This document shows, one piece after another, positions 7,322-16,688 of a stretch of 64,000 nucleotides of DNA; position 1 is the stretch's first letter; each line of letters opens with the position of its first letter. The translations under genes and the position numbers were made by a program. Source of the stretch: Celerinatantimonas sp046054195 (GTDB lineage Bacteria > Pseudomonadota > Gammaproteobacteria > Enterobacterales > Celerinatantimonadaceae); NCBI RefSeq assembly GCF_046054195.1, contig NZ_JBEQCS010000005.1, positions 62,001 to 126,000 on the forward strand, in the 5' to 3' direction. The notes under the pieces were generated by a model. That model was not told the origin of the DNA, searched no databases, and saw only the letters and a program-made list of their open reading frames with translations.

Positions 7322-8591
7322 ACGGCTGCTCATTGGTGTACTTTATAATCTATTGCTCATTCCGGGTTTAGTATTTGCCTGTTATAAGCTCTACTGGCCA
7401 CGCGAAGGCAAAACGCCTTTTGGCAAACGCGCTCTTGAGCATTTTGGTTTGGGCAAAAGAGTCTCCCGGCCAGATGTTTGGTTACACGCGGTTTCGGTGG
7501 GTGAAGTCATCGCCTGCGTGCCACTGGTTAATAAGCTGCTTGAGGAACACCCCAACTGGCAGGTCTTAGTCACAACGACAACCGCCACCGGGGCTCAAGA
7601 AGTGACTCGTCGCCTTGGCGATAAAGTCATGCATCGCTACAGCCCGTTTGATCTATTGCCCTGCATCGGCTTGTTTTTACTAAAAAATAAACCGAAACAG
7701 TTGTGGATCATGGAAACCGAGCTGTGGCTAAACTGGCTATTATTATGTCGCGCTCTGGGCATTCCGGTGAAATTAATCAATGCGCGATTATCCGCTCGCA
7801 GCGCAAACCGTTATCAACGCTTTGCCAGTTTTGCCCAGATGTTACTGAGCCGCTTAAGCTGGATTGGCGCGCAATATGAGCATGACCGTGACAATTTTAT
7901 CCGCTGTGGTGCCGCCCCTGATAGAGTTCAGGCCACAGGCTCGATTAAATACGACCTGGATTTAGACCCGCAGCGAATAGAAAAAGCCCGCCAAGAGCGC
8001 CGCGCGCAATGGCATGAGCGCAAGACTCTGATCGCTATCAGCACGCACCGCGGTGAAGATCAAATCATGCTCGATATCGCGGCCAAACTGCGTGCAACAT
8101 TAAGTGATTTGTTGCTCATTATTGTCCCGCGCCATCCAGAGCGTTTTGATGAGGTTGCCGATTTAATCGCTCCTCAAGCAAGTTTTGCCCGGCGCAGCCA
8201 AAACCAACCCGTAGAGGCAAATACACAGGTTTATCTTGCCGATACCATGGGCGAGTTACTTGATCTGTTAGCAATGAGCGATATTGCGATCATGGGAGGG
8301 ACATTTAGTCAGATTGGCGGTCATAATTATCTGGAACCGGCAGCGCTTGGTCTGCCTTGTGTTAGTGGCCCATTTGATTTTAATTTCCAAGAGATTAGTT
8401 CCCAGCTCAAACAAGCCAAGGCACTGGTTTTAAGTGAAAATATCGATGAGTTAATCGCTCAGTTAACACTGTGGTTTAACGATAGCCAATGCTATCATGC
8501 GGCAAGCCAAGCAGCGCTTCACACGGTCCAAGCCAATCAGGGCGCAACCGCCCGGACGCTACATGCACTAGTCTTTGATATGGAGTCATAA
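7314..8591 (+). CDS. waaA: 3-deoxy-D-manno-octulosonic acid (Kdo) transferase
   Basis: WaaA transfers Kdo from CMP-Kdo to the lipid A precursor at the inner membrane. The N-terminus has one hydrophobic anchor (about residues 4-22). The GT30 features are present: LHAVSVGEVIACVPL with its catalytic glutamate, then VTTTTATGAQ, WIMETELWLNWL and the C-terminal MGGTFSQIGGHNYLEPAALG. GTG at 7314 is chosen as start because GAGG lies 6 nt upstream and it gives 425 aa, the family length; an upstream TTG/ATG-type start would extend well into waaF. Whether the enzyme is mono- or bifunctional cannot be read from sequence, but the kdkA gene nearby suggests a single phosphorylated Kdo. Confidence 0.95.
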   Translation: MIKRLLIGVLYNLLLIPGLVFACYKLYWPREGKTPFGKRALEHFGLGKRVSRPDVWLHAVSVGEVIACVPLVNKLLEEHPNWQVLVTTTTATGAQEVTRRLGDKVMHRYSPFDLLPCIGLFLLKNKPKQLWIMETELWLNWLLLCRALGIPVKLINARLSARSANRYQRFASFAQMLLSRLSWIGAQYEHDRDNFIRCGAAPDRVQATGSIKYDLDLDPQRIEKARQERRAQWHERKTLIAISTHRGEDQIMLDIAAKLRATLSDLLLIIVPRHPERFDEVADLIAPQASFARRSQNQPVEANTQVYLADTMGELLDLLAMSDIAIMGGTFSQIGGHNYLEPAALGLPCVSGPFDFNFQEISSQLKQAKALVLSENIDELIAQLTLWFNDSQCYHAASQAALHTVQANQGATARTLHALVFDMES

Positions 8592-9400
8592 TGACGAGCT
8601 CTTCACAGGGAAATACCTCCCGAGCGACACTGGGTGTTGCCATCATCACCAAAAATGCTGCCGCCGATCTCGATACCTGTTTGAGTCGTTTAGATAAAAT
8701 CTATGATCAGTTGGTCATTGTCGATTCTGGCAGCAGCGATGAAACACAGGCCATTGCCCGTCGTTATACTGATGAATTTTATACCCATGACGACTGGCCA
8801 GGATTTGGCAAACAACGCCAAAGAGCACAGCAATACCTCACTACCGACTGGGTTTTATTCATTGATGCCGATGAATTTGTCACCGATGAGCTCAAACAGA
8901 GCATCATCCAGGTGCTAACCACAAACCCAACCGATAGCTGTTACAAAATCAATCGCCTTTCGATTGCCTTTGGTAAAGCCATTCACCATTGTGGATGGAA
9001 TCCCGATTGGGTCACCCGTCTGTATCGACGTGAGCAAACCCATTACAACGATGCCCTAGTCCATGAGCATCTGGTTATTCCTGAGAATGTTAAGGTCAAA
9101 CCGCTCGATGGTCGCATGGAACATTTAACCTGCCGGAATATCACGCAGTACGTGCAAAAAACTCAAGGCTATATGAAGGCGTGGGCCGACCAGCGCGAAG
9201 GCAAGAAAAAATCATCATTAGGTTCTGCTCTTAGCCACAGTTTATTTCGCTTTATCCGCATGTATATTCTTAAACTTGGCTTTTTAGATGGACGCCACGG
9301 ATTGTTATTATCGATCTTAAGCGCCTACACTGTCTTTGTTCGTTATTCAGATCTCTGGCTGCGCCAGAGCGTTAACCGCAAAGAGGATAACGATTTATGA
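8591..9400 (+). CDS. LPS core glycosyltransferase, GT2 (WaaE/KdtX-like)
   Basis: This 269-aa GT2 enzyme has an N-terminal GT-A fold: LGVAIITKNAAADLDTCL, VIVDSGSSDETQAIA and the DxD-type metal site FIDADEF. WaaE/KdtX enzymes next to waaA and coaD add a beta-1,4-linked glucose to heptose I of the LPS core, and gene order supports that role. A hydrophobic segment near residues 220-245 (FIRMYILKLGFLDGRHG and following) fits the membrane-associated C-terminus of this group. Its ATG overlaps the waaA stop (TAATG), so translation is coupled. The exact sugar is inferred, not shown. Confidence 0.85.
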   Translation: MTSSSQGNTSRATLGVAIITKNAAADLDTCLSRLDKIYDQLVIVDSGSSDETQAIARRYTDEFYTHDDWPGFGKQRQRAQQYLTTDWVLFIDADEFVTDELKQSIIQVLTTNPTDSCYKINRLSIAFGKAIHHCGWNPDWVTRLYRREQTHYNDALVHEHLVIPENVKVKPLDGRMEHLTCRNITQYVQKTQGYMKAWADQREGKKKSSLGSALSHSLFRFIRMYILKLGFLDGRHGLLLSILSAYTVFVRYSDLWLRQSVNRKEDNDL

Positions 9401-10437
9401 GAGTGTTACATGTCAACTTAGCCTCTGGGTTTAGCGGTGGGGAAAGTCAAACTCTGCAGTTGATTAAAGAGCAGCAGCGCCTGGGTTATCAATTAGCCGT
9501 TGTAGCCAACCCTAAAAGCCCGTTTGCTGAACATATCCGCCAGCTTGATATTCCAGTGCATGACTGTCGCCATTTTCTGCTCTCGCATCAAAGCGCTATC
9601 ACCAATGGCGCGCAGCTTATTCATGTCCATGAAGGTAAAGCGCTTTACTGGGCGATGCTGCAAAGTTGGGCTTATAAAGTGCCCTATATTATTACTCGGC
9701 GAATTGACAACCCAATTAAAAACAAAAAGTTGCTGCGCTTAGGTTATCGCCAAGCCAGTGCGGTAGTTGGGCTAAGCCAGGTCATTGCCGATCGCATCAA
9801 AGATGCAACTGATCACCCCAATATTCATATTATCCCCAGCTCGCCAGTCAGTTATCCGGTGAATAGTAAAGAAGTTGAAGCGATTAAAGAGCGCTTTGCT
9901 AATCGGTTTATTGTGATTCAGGCAGGAAATTTGCTCAAACACAAAGGCTTTGATGTCACCATTAAAGCCGCGCAGCAGCTGGCCCAAGAAGCCCCGAATG
10001 TTCAGTTAGTGCTGTTAGGTGATGGCCCAGAGATGGGTGCGTTAAAAGCGCAGGCCCAAAACTTGTCCAACGTCACCTTTGCTGGCAAACAACCCCGGGA
10101 AATGATGGGCAACTGGTTTAATGCCGCTGATTTGCAAATTCATCCATCGTATAGCGAAGGACTGGGCTCAGTCATTTTAGAAGGGATGCAAAGCGGGCTG
10201 ACAGTTATCGGCACTCGCGCGGGCGGCATTGTCGATATTATTAAAGATAGCGACAACGGCTTTTTAATCGAACCGGGAGATGCTGACGCCTTGGCGGCCA
10301 AAATCAGCCTATTAGCTCACGATGATGAGTTAAAAACCAAGATGCAAACACAGGCTCGCCAGTCGATGAAAAACTTTTCTATCGAACATACCGCCCAGAT
10401 TTATGGCGATTTATACCGCCATATTGCGCTACTTTAA
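9397..10437 (+). CDS. LPS core glycosyltransferase, GT4 family
   Basis: This 346-aa GT-B fold glycosyltransferase starts MRVLHVNLASGFSGGESQT, with the acceptor-domain glycine-rich loop. The C-terminal donor domain has VIQAGNLLKHKGFDV, LVLLGDGPEMGAL, and the GT4 E-x7-E motif in PSYSEGLGSVILEGMQSGL, followed by VIGTRAGGIVDII. It overlaps the preceding gene by 4 bp (ATGA) and ends the rightward set hldD-waaF-waaA-waaE-GT4. It most likely extends the outer or inner core; the sugar is unknown. Its stop is 2 bp from that of the converging GT90 gene. Confidence 0.87.
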   Translation: MRVLHVNLASGFSGGESQTLQLIKEQQRLGYQLAVVANPKSPFAEHIRQLDIPVHDCRHFLLSHQSAITNGAQLIHVHEGKALYWAMLQSWAYKVPYIITRRIDNPIKNKKLLRLGYRQASAVVGLSQVIADRIKDATDHPNIHIIPSSPVSYPVNSKEVEAIKERFANRFIVIQAGNLLKHKGFDVTIKAAQQLAQEAPNVQLVLLGDGPEMGALKAQAQNLSNVTFAGKQPREMMGNWFNAADLQIHPSYSEGLGSVILEGMQSGLTVIGTRAGGIVDIIKDSDNGFLIEPGDADALAAKISLLAHDDELKTKMQTQARQSMKNFSIEHTAQIYGDLYRHIALL

Positions 10438-10439
10438 AG

Positions 10440-11426
10440 TTAAGTGTACTGCCAATCATCTAAGAAGATGTTGGATTCACCAAAGCAACTGCTCAGGTTC
10501 AAATAACGGCTAACCACCGTAATCGCAATGGTATTTTCCAGCGCTTCATTTTGGAACTGAGCAACGTAGTGCTTAGCATTGGCCACAATCTCGGCGGCTT
10601 CTTTTGGATGAGACAGGTAATAATCCATCTGCTTCTCTAAATCCGAATAATCGTCTTTAATTTCAACATAGTGCTCGCCGCCTTGTAGACGCCCTTCCAT
10701 AAACCAAGTTTCAAACTTAGGTTTGGGCATCACTGCCAGCGAATTTGACGACATGATCCATTTAAGATTTGAAGCGACATCATTGCCTTCCAGCGACAAG
10801 ATAAACTTATATTGCAACTGCTCGGCAATGGTCATGCGCTCTTTCATCCAAGCGCGATTATCGCAATGATTCGTCTGGCCAATATTACAACGTGGGTGGT
10901 CAATATAACTTTGCATAAATTGTTTACGATGCTCCTGATAAGCAGCACCGCGCCACACCAATAAATCTTTTTTATGGGCTGTTGGGGTTACATCATCCAC
11001 ATGTATAAAATGTCTGATTTTATTAAGATTTAGTAAAATTGATGGGTGATTAGTTTCGACAATCGGGCGGCTTTTAACAAATGTTGGGCATTCAGGAATA
11101 TCTCGCACATCGCCAAACTTATAACAAAAGCGAGCCTTGGGAAATAGCCGAATATAACGATATAAATCGAAAAAATAGGTCTTTTTGGCATGTTGACGAA
11201 ACTGCGACAAACTCACCGCATTTTCGCCCAATGAAAACGGCCGGGACCAGCGATGATAGTAATTAACGCGGTCAGTAATTGCCATCTGATTTGCCGCGTT
11301 CACTGGGGCGCAATCGAGCATCTGTTTGTGCAACCAATCTGGCGCACCTAGGCTTAGGTAACTATTCAAATAATAACGAAATTTACTATTTTTTGAGCGA
11401 TCCACTCGCGATAAAAAATCCAACAT
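10440..11426 (-). CDS. GT90/CAP10-type glycosyltransferase (LPS biosynthesis)
   Basis: This 328-aa protein resembles the CAP10/LpsA family (GT90). Motifs include FCYKFGDVRDIPECPTFVKS near residue 100-120, a core block LLVWRGAAYQEHRKQFM, and the C-terminal FILSLEGNDVASNLKWIMSSNSL, then GGEHYVEIKDDYSDLEKQM. In bacteria these proteins add xylose- or glucose-type sugars to LPS or other surface glycans. It is convergent with the GT4 gene and probably acts on the same core. AAAGGAAT lies just before the ATG. The acceptor is unknown. Confidence 0.83.
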   Translation of the reverse strand: MLDFLSRVDRSKNSKFRYYLNSYLSLGAPDWLHKQMLDCAPVNAANQMAITDRVNYYHRWSRPFSLGENAVSLSQFRQHAKKTYFFDLYRYIRLFPKARFCYKFGDVRDIPECPTFVKSRPIVETNHPSILLNLNKIRHFIHVDDVTPTAHKKDLLVWRGAAYQEHRKQFMQSYIDHPRCNIGQTNHCDNRAWMKERMTIAEQLQYKFILSLEGNDVASNLKWIMSSNSLAVMPKPKFETWFMEGRLQGGEHYVEIKDDYSDLEKQMDYYLSHPKEAAEIVANAKHYVAQFQNEALENTIAITVVSRYLNLSSCFGESNIFLDDWQYT

Positions 11427-11670
11427 ATTCCTTTACCTACTGCATTCACACACATACTTCTGTGCAATAAATATACACAATACGTGCCAAAAGAGATAAA
11501 AGGATGACAAAAAAATGTGACAGTTTTAAGGGTTATGCATATCGAACGCTTAAATTTCAATCAGATTAATGATTGCGATAGAGACTCAACCTGAATCTTG
11601 CCTAATTCACGTCTAAATTGATGTAAAAACATCCAAGTAAAAGCATGAATCCTAGGAAATAGAGCTCCCT

Positions 11671-12387
11671 TTATCCCTGGTAGCCTTGTTTGAGTAATGC
11701 CCAATCCGATTTGAGCCAATACCAATGCGGCAATTGTTGCCGCTCTTTTTCTAAAGAACGATACAACCGCTCTAAATTAGCGCGCTGCCATGAAGCAGCT
11801 GGTTTACGAATGCGACTTTTATCCAGATCGATGATCCAAATTTTCTCTTCTTCATCGAGCATAATATTGTGAATATTCAAATCACTATGATCAACACCGG
11901 CATCATGAAACTGGCGGATCACGCGCCCAACTTGCTGCCAAATTTCACTGGAAAGACGCTGCCTGACCAACAGTCTTGAGAGATCGTTGGAATTAGGAAT
12001 GAGCTGTGTAATCAAATCAGCCCGGTACAACAAACCTTCTTTAATCAAGCGAATCGCCACAGGCTTTGGTGCGGGTAATCCTAGTTCATTAATCTGGCCC
12101 AAGAGCGAAAATTCACGCCATGGACGAGTGCGTTTCTTGCCCGTGAATAAATAACAGTCTTCACTAATAATCCGCCCCACTAAGCCACCTCGGCGATAAT
12201 GGCGCAGCACAAATGATTGATCTTGATGTGAAAAAAATACCACCTGGCCGCGGCCCTTGGCCTGACCAATGATGGCATGCTGATTTTGCCAGTAGCGGGG
12301 CTCAAAAAATTCCTCAGGACATTGTTCCCAAATATCGCCATCAAACCAAATACGGCAATTTTTTTCAGCTTGTTTAATGATATTCAT
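11671..12387 (-). CDS. kdkA: 3-deoxy-D-manno-octulosonic acid kinase
   Basis: KdkA phosphorylates O-4 of the single Kdo residue of LPS, as in Haemophilus and Vibrio. The protein (238 aa from the ATG at 12387) belongs to the protein-kinase-like fold. FVLRHYRRGGLVGRI carries the nucleotide-binding Lys/Arg region. The catalytic loop is DAGVDHSDLNIHNIML, and the metal-binding DFG-equivalent is IIDLDKSRIRK. The start at 12387 gives the usual family length; upstream starts up to 12495 would overlap the divergent opsX-like gene. A single Kdo plus a Kdo kinase is consistent with the OpsX-type heptosyltransferase beside it. Confidence 0.92.
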   Translation of the reverse strand: MNIIKQAEKNCRIWFDGDIWEQCPEEFFEPRYWQNQHAIIGQAKGRGQVVFFSHQDQSFVLRHYRRGGLVGRIISEDCYLFTGKKRTRPWREFSLLGQINELGLPAPKPVAIRLIKEGLLYRADLITQLIPNSNDLSRLLVRQRLSSEIWQQVGRVIRQFHDAGVDHSDLNIHNIMLDEEEKIWIIDLDKSRIRKPAASWQRANLERLYRSLEKERQQLPHWYWLKSDWALLKQGYQG

Positions 12388-12477
12388 TCGATTCTTGATT
12401 AATTCCAGTCGCAAGGATTTTACATTGCCCAGCAGGATTTGCATAATGCAATGCATTGCAGATTTTCGACAACCAAT

Positions 12478-13566
12478 ATGCATCCTAATTCGCAAACAGC
12501 TCCTAATATATGCATCATTCGCCTCTCAGCAATTGGGGACGTGTGCAACGCTGCCACCATCATCAATCGCATTCGTATGCAATGGTATGATGCGACCATT
12601 ACTTGGATCTGCGGCGCACCAGAAAAAGCGCTGCTTGAAATGATCCCGAACCTAAACCTTATCGTCTATGACAAAAAGGCCGGTTTCAAAGGTAACCTCA
12701 AAGTCTGGAAACAGCTCAAGGACCAGCACTTTGATCTATTGCTGCATCTACAAGCTTCTTTGCGCGCCAGCATTTTAACCCTTGGCATCAAGGCGAAACG
12801 GCGCATCGGCTACCATCGCAGCCGCGCTTATGAAATGCAATGGCTGTTTACCAAAGAACGCACCGAAGCCCCCAAAGGATGGCATGTTGTCGATAACTAT
12901 CAAGCATTCGCCGACTACCTGGGCTGCCCAGCGTCACCAATAAGCTGGCCATTTGAGCTGCCCGAGGTGGCCAAAGCCAATGCTAACGAACACTTAAAAA
13001 ATGTGCCAAGACCATTTATTGCCATCTGCCCAGGCGCCAGTAAAGCTTATAAAAACTGGCATAGCGAGGGCTACGTAACGCTTATCAATGCGCTGGCAAA
13101 GCAAAACTGGCCCATTGTACTTGTGGGCGGACCTGCCGAAATAGAACGAAAACTTGCCAAAAGCATTGAAGATGGTCTGGATTTTCGCATTACGAATCTC
13201 GTGGGTCGAACCAGCATTGCCGAATTAGTTGCAGTGCTCAAGCAAGCGCAATTACTCATCACCCCTGATACTGGGCCGGCACATTTGGCAGCATCACAAC
13301 ACACTCCGGTTATCGGCTTGTATGCACACCACAATCCAGAGCGGGTTGGCCCTTATGGTTATATCGATTTAGCCGTCAGCCACTGGCAGCAATTGATTGA
13401 ACAGCAAACGGGTAAGAGTGCATCCCAACTGCCTTGGCGAAGCCGTGTAAAAGATGCCAAAGCGATGGACTCCATCAGCGCCGATGAAATTCTAGCTAAG
13501 ATACCACAAGCGCTTGAAGCTGCGAGAACCACTGACGGATCCGAACCGCCGAATCAGTCATATTAA
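12478..13566 (+). CDS. opsX: LPS heptosyltransferase I, OpsX type (GT9)
   Basis: This 362-aa GT9 enzyme should add the first heptose to a phosphorylated single Kdo, as OpsX does in Haemophilus (WaaC does this on di-Kdo). It shares the OpsX N-terminus CIIRLSAIGDVCNAATII, the block LIVYDKKAGFKG, and the active-site motif ITPDTGPAHLAASQHTPVIGLYAHHNP. Starting at the ATG at 12478 gives the same 11-residue lead before CIIRLS as Haemophilus OpsX; an ATG at 12451 is possible. It is divergent from kdkA. The last 71 bp overlap the 3' end of the converging GT9-like gene. Confidence 0.9.
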   Translation: MHPNSQTAPNICIIRLSAIGDVCNAATIINRIRMQWYDATITWICGAPEKALLEMIPNLNLIVYDKKAGFKGNLKVWKQLKDQHFDLLLHLQASLRASILTLGIKAKRRIGYHRSRAYEMQWLFTKERTEAPKGWHVVDNYQAFADYLGCPASPISWPFELPEVAKANANEHLKNVPRPFIAICPGASKAYKNWHSEGYVTLINALAKQNWPIVLVGGPAEIERKLAKSIEDGLDFRITNLVGRTSIAELVAVLKQAQLLITPDTGPAHLAASQHTPVIGLYAHHNPERVGPYGYIDLAVSHWQQLIEQQTGKSASQLPWRSRVKDAKAMDSISADEILAKIPQALEAARTTDGSEPPNQSY

Positions 13567-14503
13567 TCAGTGAGATATCTTCTTGCGTTAAACGGCCCGC
13601 CGGTGGTGAAAACATCAAACACCGCTGCGGGTTAGCCAATGGATGGCGCAATACATCGACACCTAAAGGTAACGCGCCAAAACCAACACAAGGCACATCA
13701 AGGGCACCGGCAAAATATAAAAGTAGCCCTTTTTCACCGATCACCAAATCACATTGCGCAACCATTTTTGCTAGCTGGTAATTGTCATTATCAAGCTCAC
13801 ATAAGCGCGCTTTAATATTGCGTTTGGCTAATCGCTCACACAAATAGCGGCAGTATGAGAGCGATTCCGTTGCACCACACAGAATAAATTCACAGCGCTT
13901 ACCTATCAGGTCTAAACTGCACAATAACTGCTCGTACTGTTCAGCTAAAAGATGGTTATGCTTTTGCGGTACCTGCGGATGCACCACAATTTGCGTTGGC
14001 GTATCGCGATGCTCACTTAAATCGCTAAAAGCCAGATAAGGAGGATGAACAGTGGCGCAAGATAACTGTTGATCGCTTAAAAAGCGCTGCACCAAGTTAT
14101 CGTAACCTTGACGCAAGATATTTGGCTGAGCAACACGCCCGATTGCTTCACCATCCCATAAAAGACGCTGTCCAAAGCCCGTAGAATAGCGCTGAGCGAT
14201 TCCGAGCCGCCAACCTAACCATCGGTGCCGTCTTTTGGGTGAAAGGCAAATATAGCCCGCATAGCCATTTTCTTTGAGCTTTTGATACAACGCCCTTGAT
14301 GAGATGTACTCACTTTCATCAATCACAGGCAATGCGTCTGAAAAAATCTGTGCGATTAACCGCCCCTGCGCGCCCGTTAACAGCTCAATCTGATAGGACG
14401 ATTGGTTCACAGAACGGATCAAACAACTTAGAGCAGGTAATGCTAATAAGCCATCATTGGCATCGTCGCTAATAGCAACTAAAATCCGTTCTGTTGACGT
14501 CAC
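13496..14503 (-). CDS. GT9-like (heptosyltransferase-related) protein
   Basis: This 335-aa protein has the general GT9 (heptosyltransferase) layout but is diverged. The N-terminus RILVAISDDANDGLLALPAL replaces the usual G-D-x-x-x loop. The C-terminal domain has a VVHPQVPQKHNH donor region and LVIGEKGLLLYFAGALDVPCVGFG where active heptosyltransferases have D[ST]G..H. That motif is degenerate here, so activity or substrate may differ. It starts at GTG with AAGGAG 8 nt upstream. Its last 71 bp are antisense to the opsX-type gene. It probably acts in LPS core synthesis. Confidence 0.75.
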   Translation of the reverse strand: MTSTERILVAISDDANDGLLALPALSCLIRSVNQSSYQIELLTGAQGRLIAQIFSDALPVIDESEYISSRALYQKLKENGYAGYICLSPKRRHRWLGWRLGIAQRYSTGFGQRLLWDGEAIGRVAQPNILRQGYDNLVQRFLSDQQLSCATVHPPYLAFSDLSEHRDTPTQIVVHPQVPQKHNHLLAEQYEQLLCSLDLIGKRCEFILCGATESLSYCRYLCERLAKRNIKARLCELDNDNYQLAKMVAQCDLVIGEKGLLLYFAGALDVPCVGFGALPLGVDVLRHPLANPQRCLMFSPPAGRLTQEDISLINMTDSAVRIRQWFSQLQALVVS

Positions 14504-14633
14504 GTTAGTAACTCCTTAATGATACGCCTAAATTTTGACGAATTAATCTTATCAACTCAAGTCATTCCACCACTTTATGCAAGCCGTTATAATGCGCTTT
14601 TGATCAGAGGCAAAGAATAAACAGGAAATAGCT

Positions 14634-15116
14634 ATGACAAATCGCGTAATTTACCCAGGAACATTCGATCCCATCACCTATGGTCACAGCGATTTGATTG
14701 CTCGCGCGGCCCGCCTTTTTGATGAAGTGATCGTCGCCATTGCTTCTAATCCCACCAAAAAGCCGCTGTTTACTCTTGAAGAGCGTGTCGCTCAGACTCA
14801 ATCGGTGATTGCTGCCTATACAAACGTTAAAGTGCTCGGCTTTAGCGGACTATTAGCTGATTTTGCCCGAACCCATCACGCCAATATTCTGCTGCGAGGG
14901 TTACGGGCTGTATCTGACTTTGAATATGAATTTCAGCTAGCCAACTTAAATCGGCGCTTGAACAGTGAGCTTGAAAGCGTCTTTTTAACACCTGCAGAAC
15001 AATACTCTTTTCTCTCTTCAACGATTGTTAAAGAGGTCGCGCTGCACCACGGCGATGTAAGTCAGTTTGTCGCACCAGAAGTTGAAGCTGCGCTAAAAGA
15101 GAAATTCAAAAACTAA
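14634..15116 (+). CDS. coaD: Phosphopantetheine adenylyltransferase
   Basis: CoaD transfers AMP from ATP to 4'-phosphopantetheine, the penultimate step of coenzyme A synthesis. The 160-aa nucleotidyltransferase has the N-terminal YPGTFDPITYGHSDLIARA with the T/HxGH-type site. LLRGLRAVSDFEYEFQLANLN and the C-terminal FLSSTIVKEVALHHGDVSQFV are family signatures. Its stop overlaps that of mutM by 4 bp (15113-15116), tail to tail. The coaD-mutM pairing next to waa genes is conserved in gammaproteobacteria. Confidence 0.97.
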   Translation: MTNRVIYPGTFDPITYGHSDLIARAARLFDEVIVAIASNPTKKPLFTLEERVAQTQSVIAAYTNVKVLGFSGLLADFARTHHANILLRGLRAVSDFEYEFQLANLNRRLNSELESVFLTPAEQYSFLSSTIVKEVALHHGDVSQFVAPEVEAALKEKFKN

Positions 15117-15931
15117 CGCCGTTTCTGGCAGTTTGGGCAATAAAACGTATTGCGCTGACCGATGCGCATACTTTGAATTTGAGTGCCACAAACCGGACAA
15201 GCGAGTCCATCACGGCCATAAACGGCAAGCTCCTGTTTAAAATAACCAGGCTTGCCATCTGCTTTAGAAAAATCGCGCAGGGTTGTGCCGCCCTGCTTAA
15301 TCGCCTCGGTTAATACCGCTTTAATTTCTAAAGCGAGTTTTTCATATCGCTTCATGCCGATTTGACCGGCACTGAGTTTAGGATGAATTCCCGCATGAAA
15401 CAGCGCTTCGTTGGCGTAAATATTTCCCACGCCAACTACCACCGCGTTATCCATAATAAATTGTTTCACCGCCAGCGTACGGCCTCTTGAGCATTGATAA
15501 AGCCGTTTCGCGTTAAACTCATCCGTCAGTGGTTCTGGGCCTAATTTACTCAGCAATGGATGCGCATCCAGTGGTAATTCCCACCACAAAACAGCACCAA
15601 AGCGACGCGGGTCACACAATCGCAACACCTCACCATTAGCAAGGCACCAGTCAACATGATCGTGTTTACCCACCGGAGTGCTTGAATCGACGATTCGCAA
15701 ACTGCCAGACATTCCTAAATGGATAATGCACACGCCAGCTTTGGTTTTTAACAACAGATATTTAGCTCGGCGTTCAACGGCATCGATCACTTGATTGTTT
15801 AAATGGCTAATCGTCTCGGGGATCGGCCAGCGCAACTTTCGCTGGCGCACAATGACTTCACTCACGCGCTGATGTAACAGATGCGGGGCAATGCCTCGAC
15901 GGGATGTTTCAACTTCAGGTAATTCAGGCAT
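15113..15931 (-). CDS. mutM: Formamidopyrimidine-DNA glycosylase
   Basis: MutM (Fpg) removes 8-oxoguanine and formamidopyrimidines from DNA and cleaves the abasic strand. The protein (272 aa) begins MPELPEVETSRRGI, with catalytic Pro2 and Glu3, which fixes the start at 15931 rather than the upstream 15991. The conserved Lys lies in VERRAKYLLL. The helix-two-turn-helix segment includes VVGVGNIYANEALF, and the C-terminal zinc finger has paired cysteines CPVCGTQIQ...FYCPNCQ. It converges with coaD and lies downstream of a small membrane-anchored gene. Confidence 0.97.
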   Translation of the reverse strand: MPELPEVETSRRGIAPHLLHQRVSEVIVRQRKLRWPIPETISHLNNQVIDAVERRAKYLLLKTKAGVCIIHLGMSGSLRIVDSSTPVGKHDHVDWCLANGEVLRLCDPRRFGAVLWWELPLDAHPLLSKLGPEPLTDEFNAKRLYQCSRGRTLAVKQFIMDNAVVVGVGNIYANEALFHAGIHPKLSAGQIGMKRYEKLALEIKAVLTEAIKQGGTTLRDFSKADGKPGYFKQELAVYGRDGLACPVCGTQIQSMRIGQRNTFYCPNCQKRR

Positions 15932-16005
15932 GTTAGAGTAACGGCGATTTAACAACAGGCTGTATGATAGCAGATTGTTTATAATCTGCACGCAGCAATC
16001 GGCTC

Positions 16006-16491
16006 TTATGGCGAGCCACTAAACAATGCCTGATAAGTCTCTTTATCAAGCTTTAATAACTTACCCTGCCAGTTGGTCAAAAAGTATTGTTGGCCTTTTT
16101 GAAATAAAGTGAGCTGAATCGGCTCAGAACTATTGGCAACAAAAACCTGAATCGATTTACCAGCCACGCCTGCGCCAATCGGCTTTTTCCACTCTTGCAG
16201 ACGCACATGCAGCCATGCATCAACCGTAACTACCGGGCGAGCGCCTGCAGGCGTACTTTGCCAACCAGTTCCTAGGCGCTGAATCACCCTATCTGGCAAG
16301 TCAATCTCCAGCACTGTTGCCCCCGGTGGTAATAGTGACAACCCGGCAGCACTGCTTTGGCTTTGCTCTGTATTCTGCGCTTTTTTATCGCTATTGTGCT
16401 CGAGTTTTTCCCCGGTCAGACGAAAAATTAAGATCATCGCCAACACGACGAAAATTAAGACATTATTCCAACCTCGTCGGCCTAAGCGCAT
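16006..16491 (-). CDS. Conserved membrane-anchored protein between mutM and rpmG
   Basis: I do not recognise a characterised family for this 161-aa protein. It has one N-terminal membrane anchor (about residues 9-24, VLIFVVLAMILIF), a short charged/Ser-Gln linker, then a soluble, probably periplasmic beta-rich domain with VLEIDLPDRVIQRLGTGW and FLTNWQGKLLKLDKETYQAL. No catalytic motif is apparent. It is transcribed with mutM (75 nt apart), in a position where other gammaproteobacteria also carry small unannotated genes. Function unknown. Confidence 0.75.
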   Translation of the reverse strand: MRLGRRGWNNVLIFVVLAMILIFRLTGEKLEHNSDKKAQNTEQSQSSAAGLSLLPPGATVLEIDLPDRVIQRLGTGWQSTPAGARPVVTVDAWLHVRLQEWKKPIGAGVAGKSIQVFVANSSEPIQLTLFQKGQQYFLTNWQGKLLKLDKETYQALFSGSP

Positions 16492-16643
16492 AGCAAACCC
16501 TTTTCCATGTCATTCTGTTTAAAAATCAAATTCATTGCTGATCTAGAGAGTATAACGAGGGTTTGCGCGAAATACCTAACCAAGTCGCGTATTTACAATT
16601 TTTAACTTAGCTAACAAGCTGTTGGATACAAATTTCAGGCATA

Positions 16644-16672
16644 AAAAACCCGAGAACAAAGCTCGGGTTTTT
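16644..16672 (-). terminator. Terminator of rpmB-rpmG
   Basis: An 11-bp stem (16644-16654 with 16662-16672) has a GC-rich core CCCGAG/CTCGGG and A/T-runs on both sides, so it can terminate in both directions. It lies 17 nt past the rpmG stop. Confidence 0.9.
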
Positions 16673-16688
16673 CAAAGTGCGAAATCAA

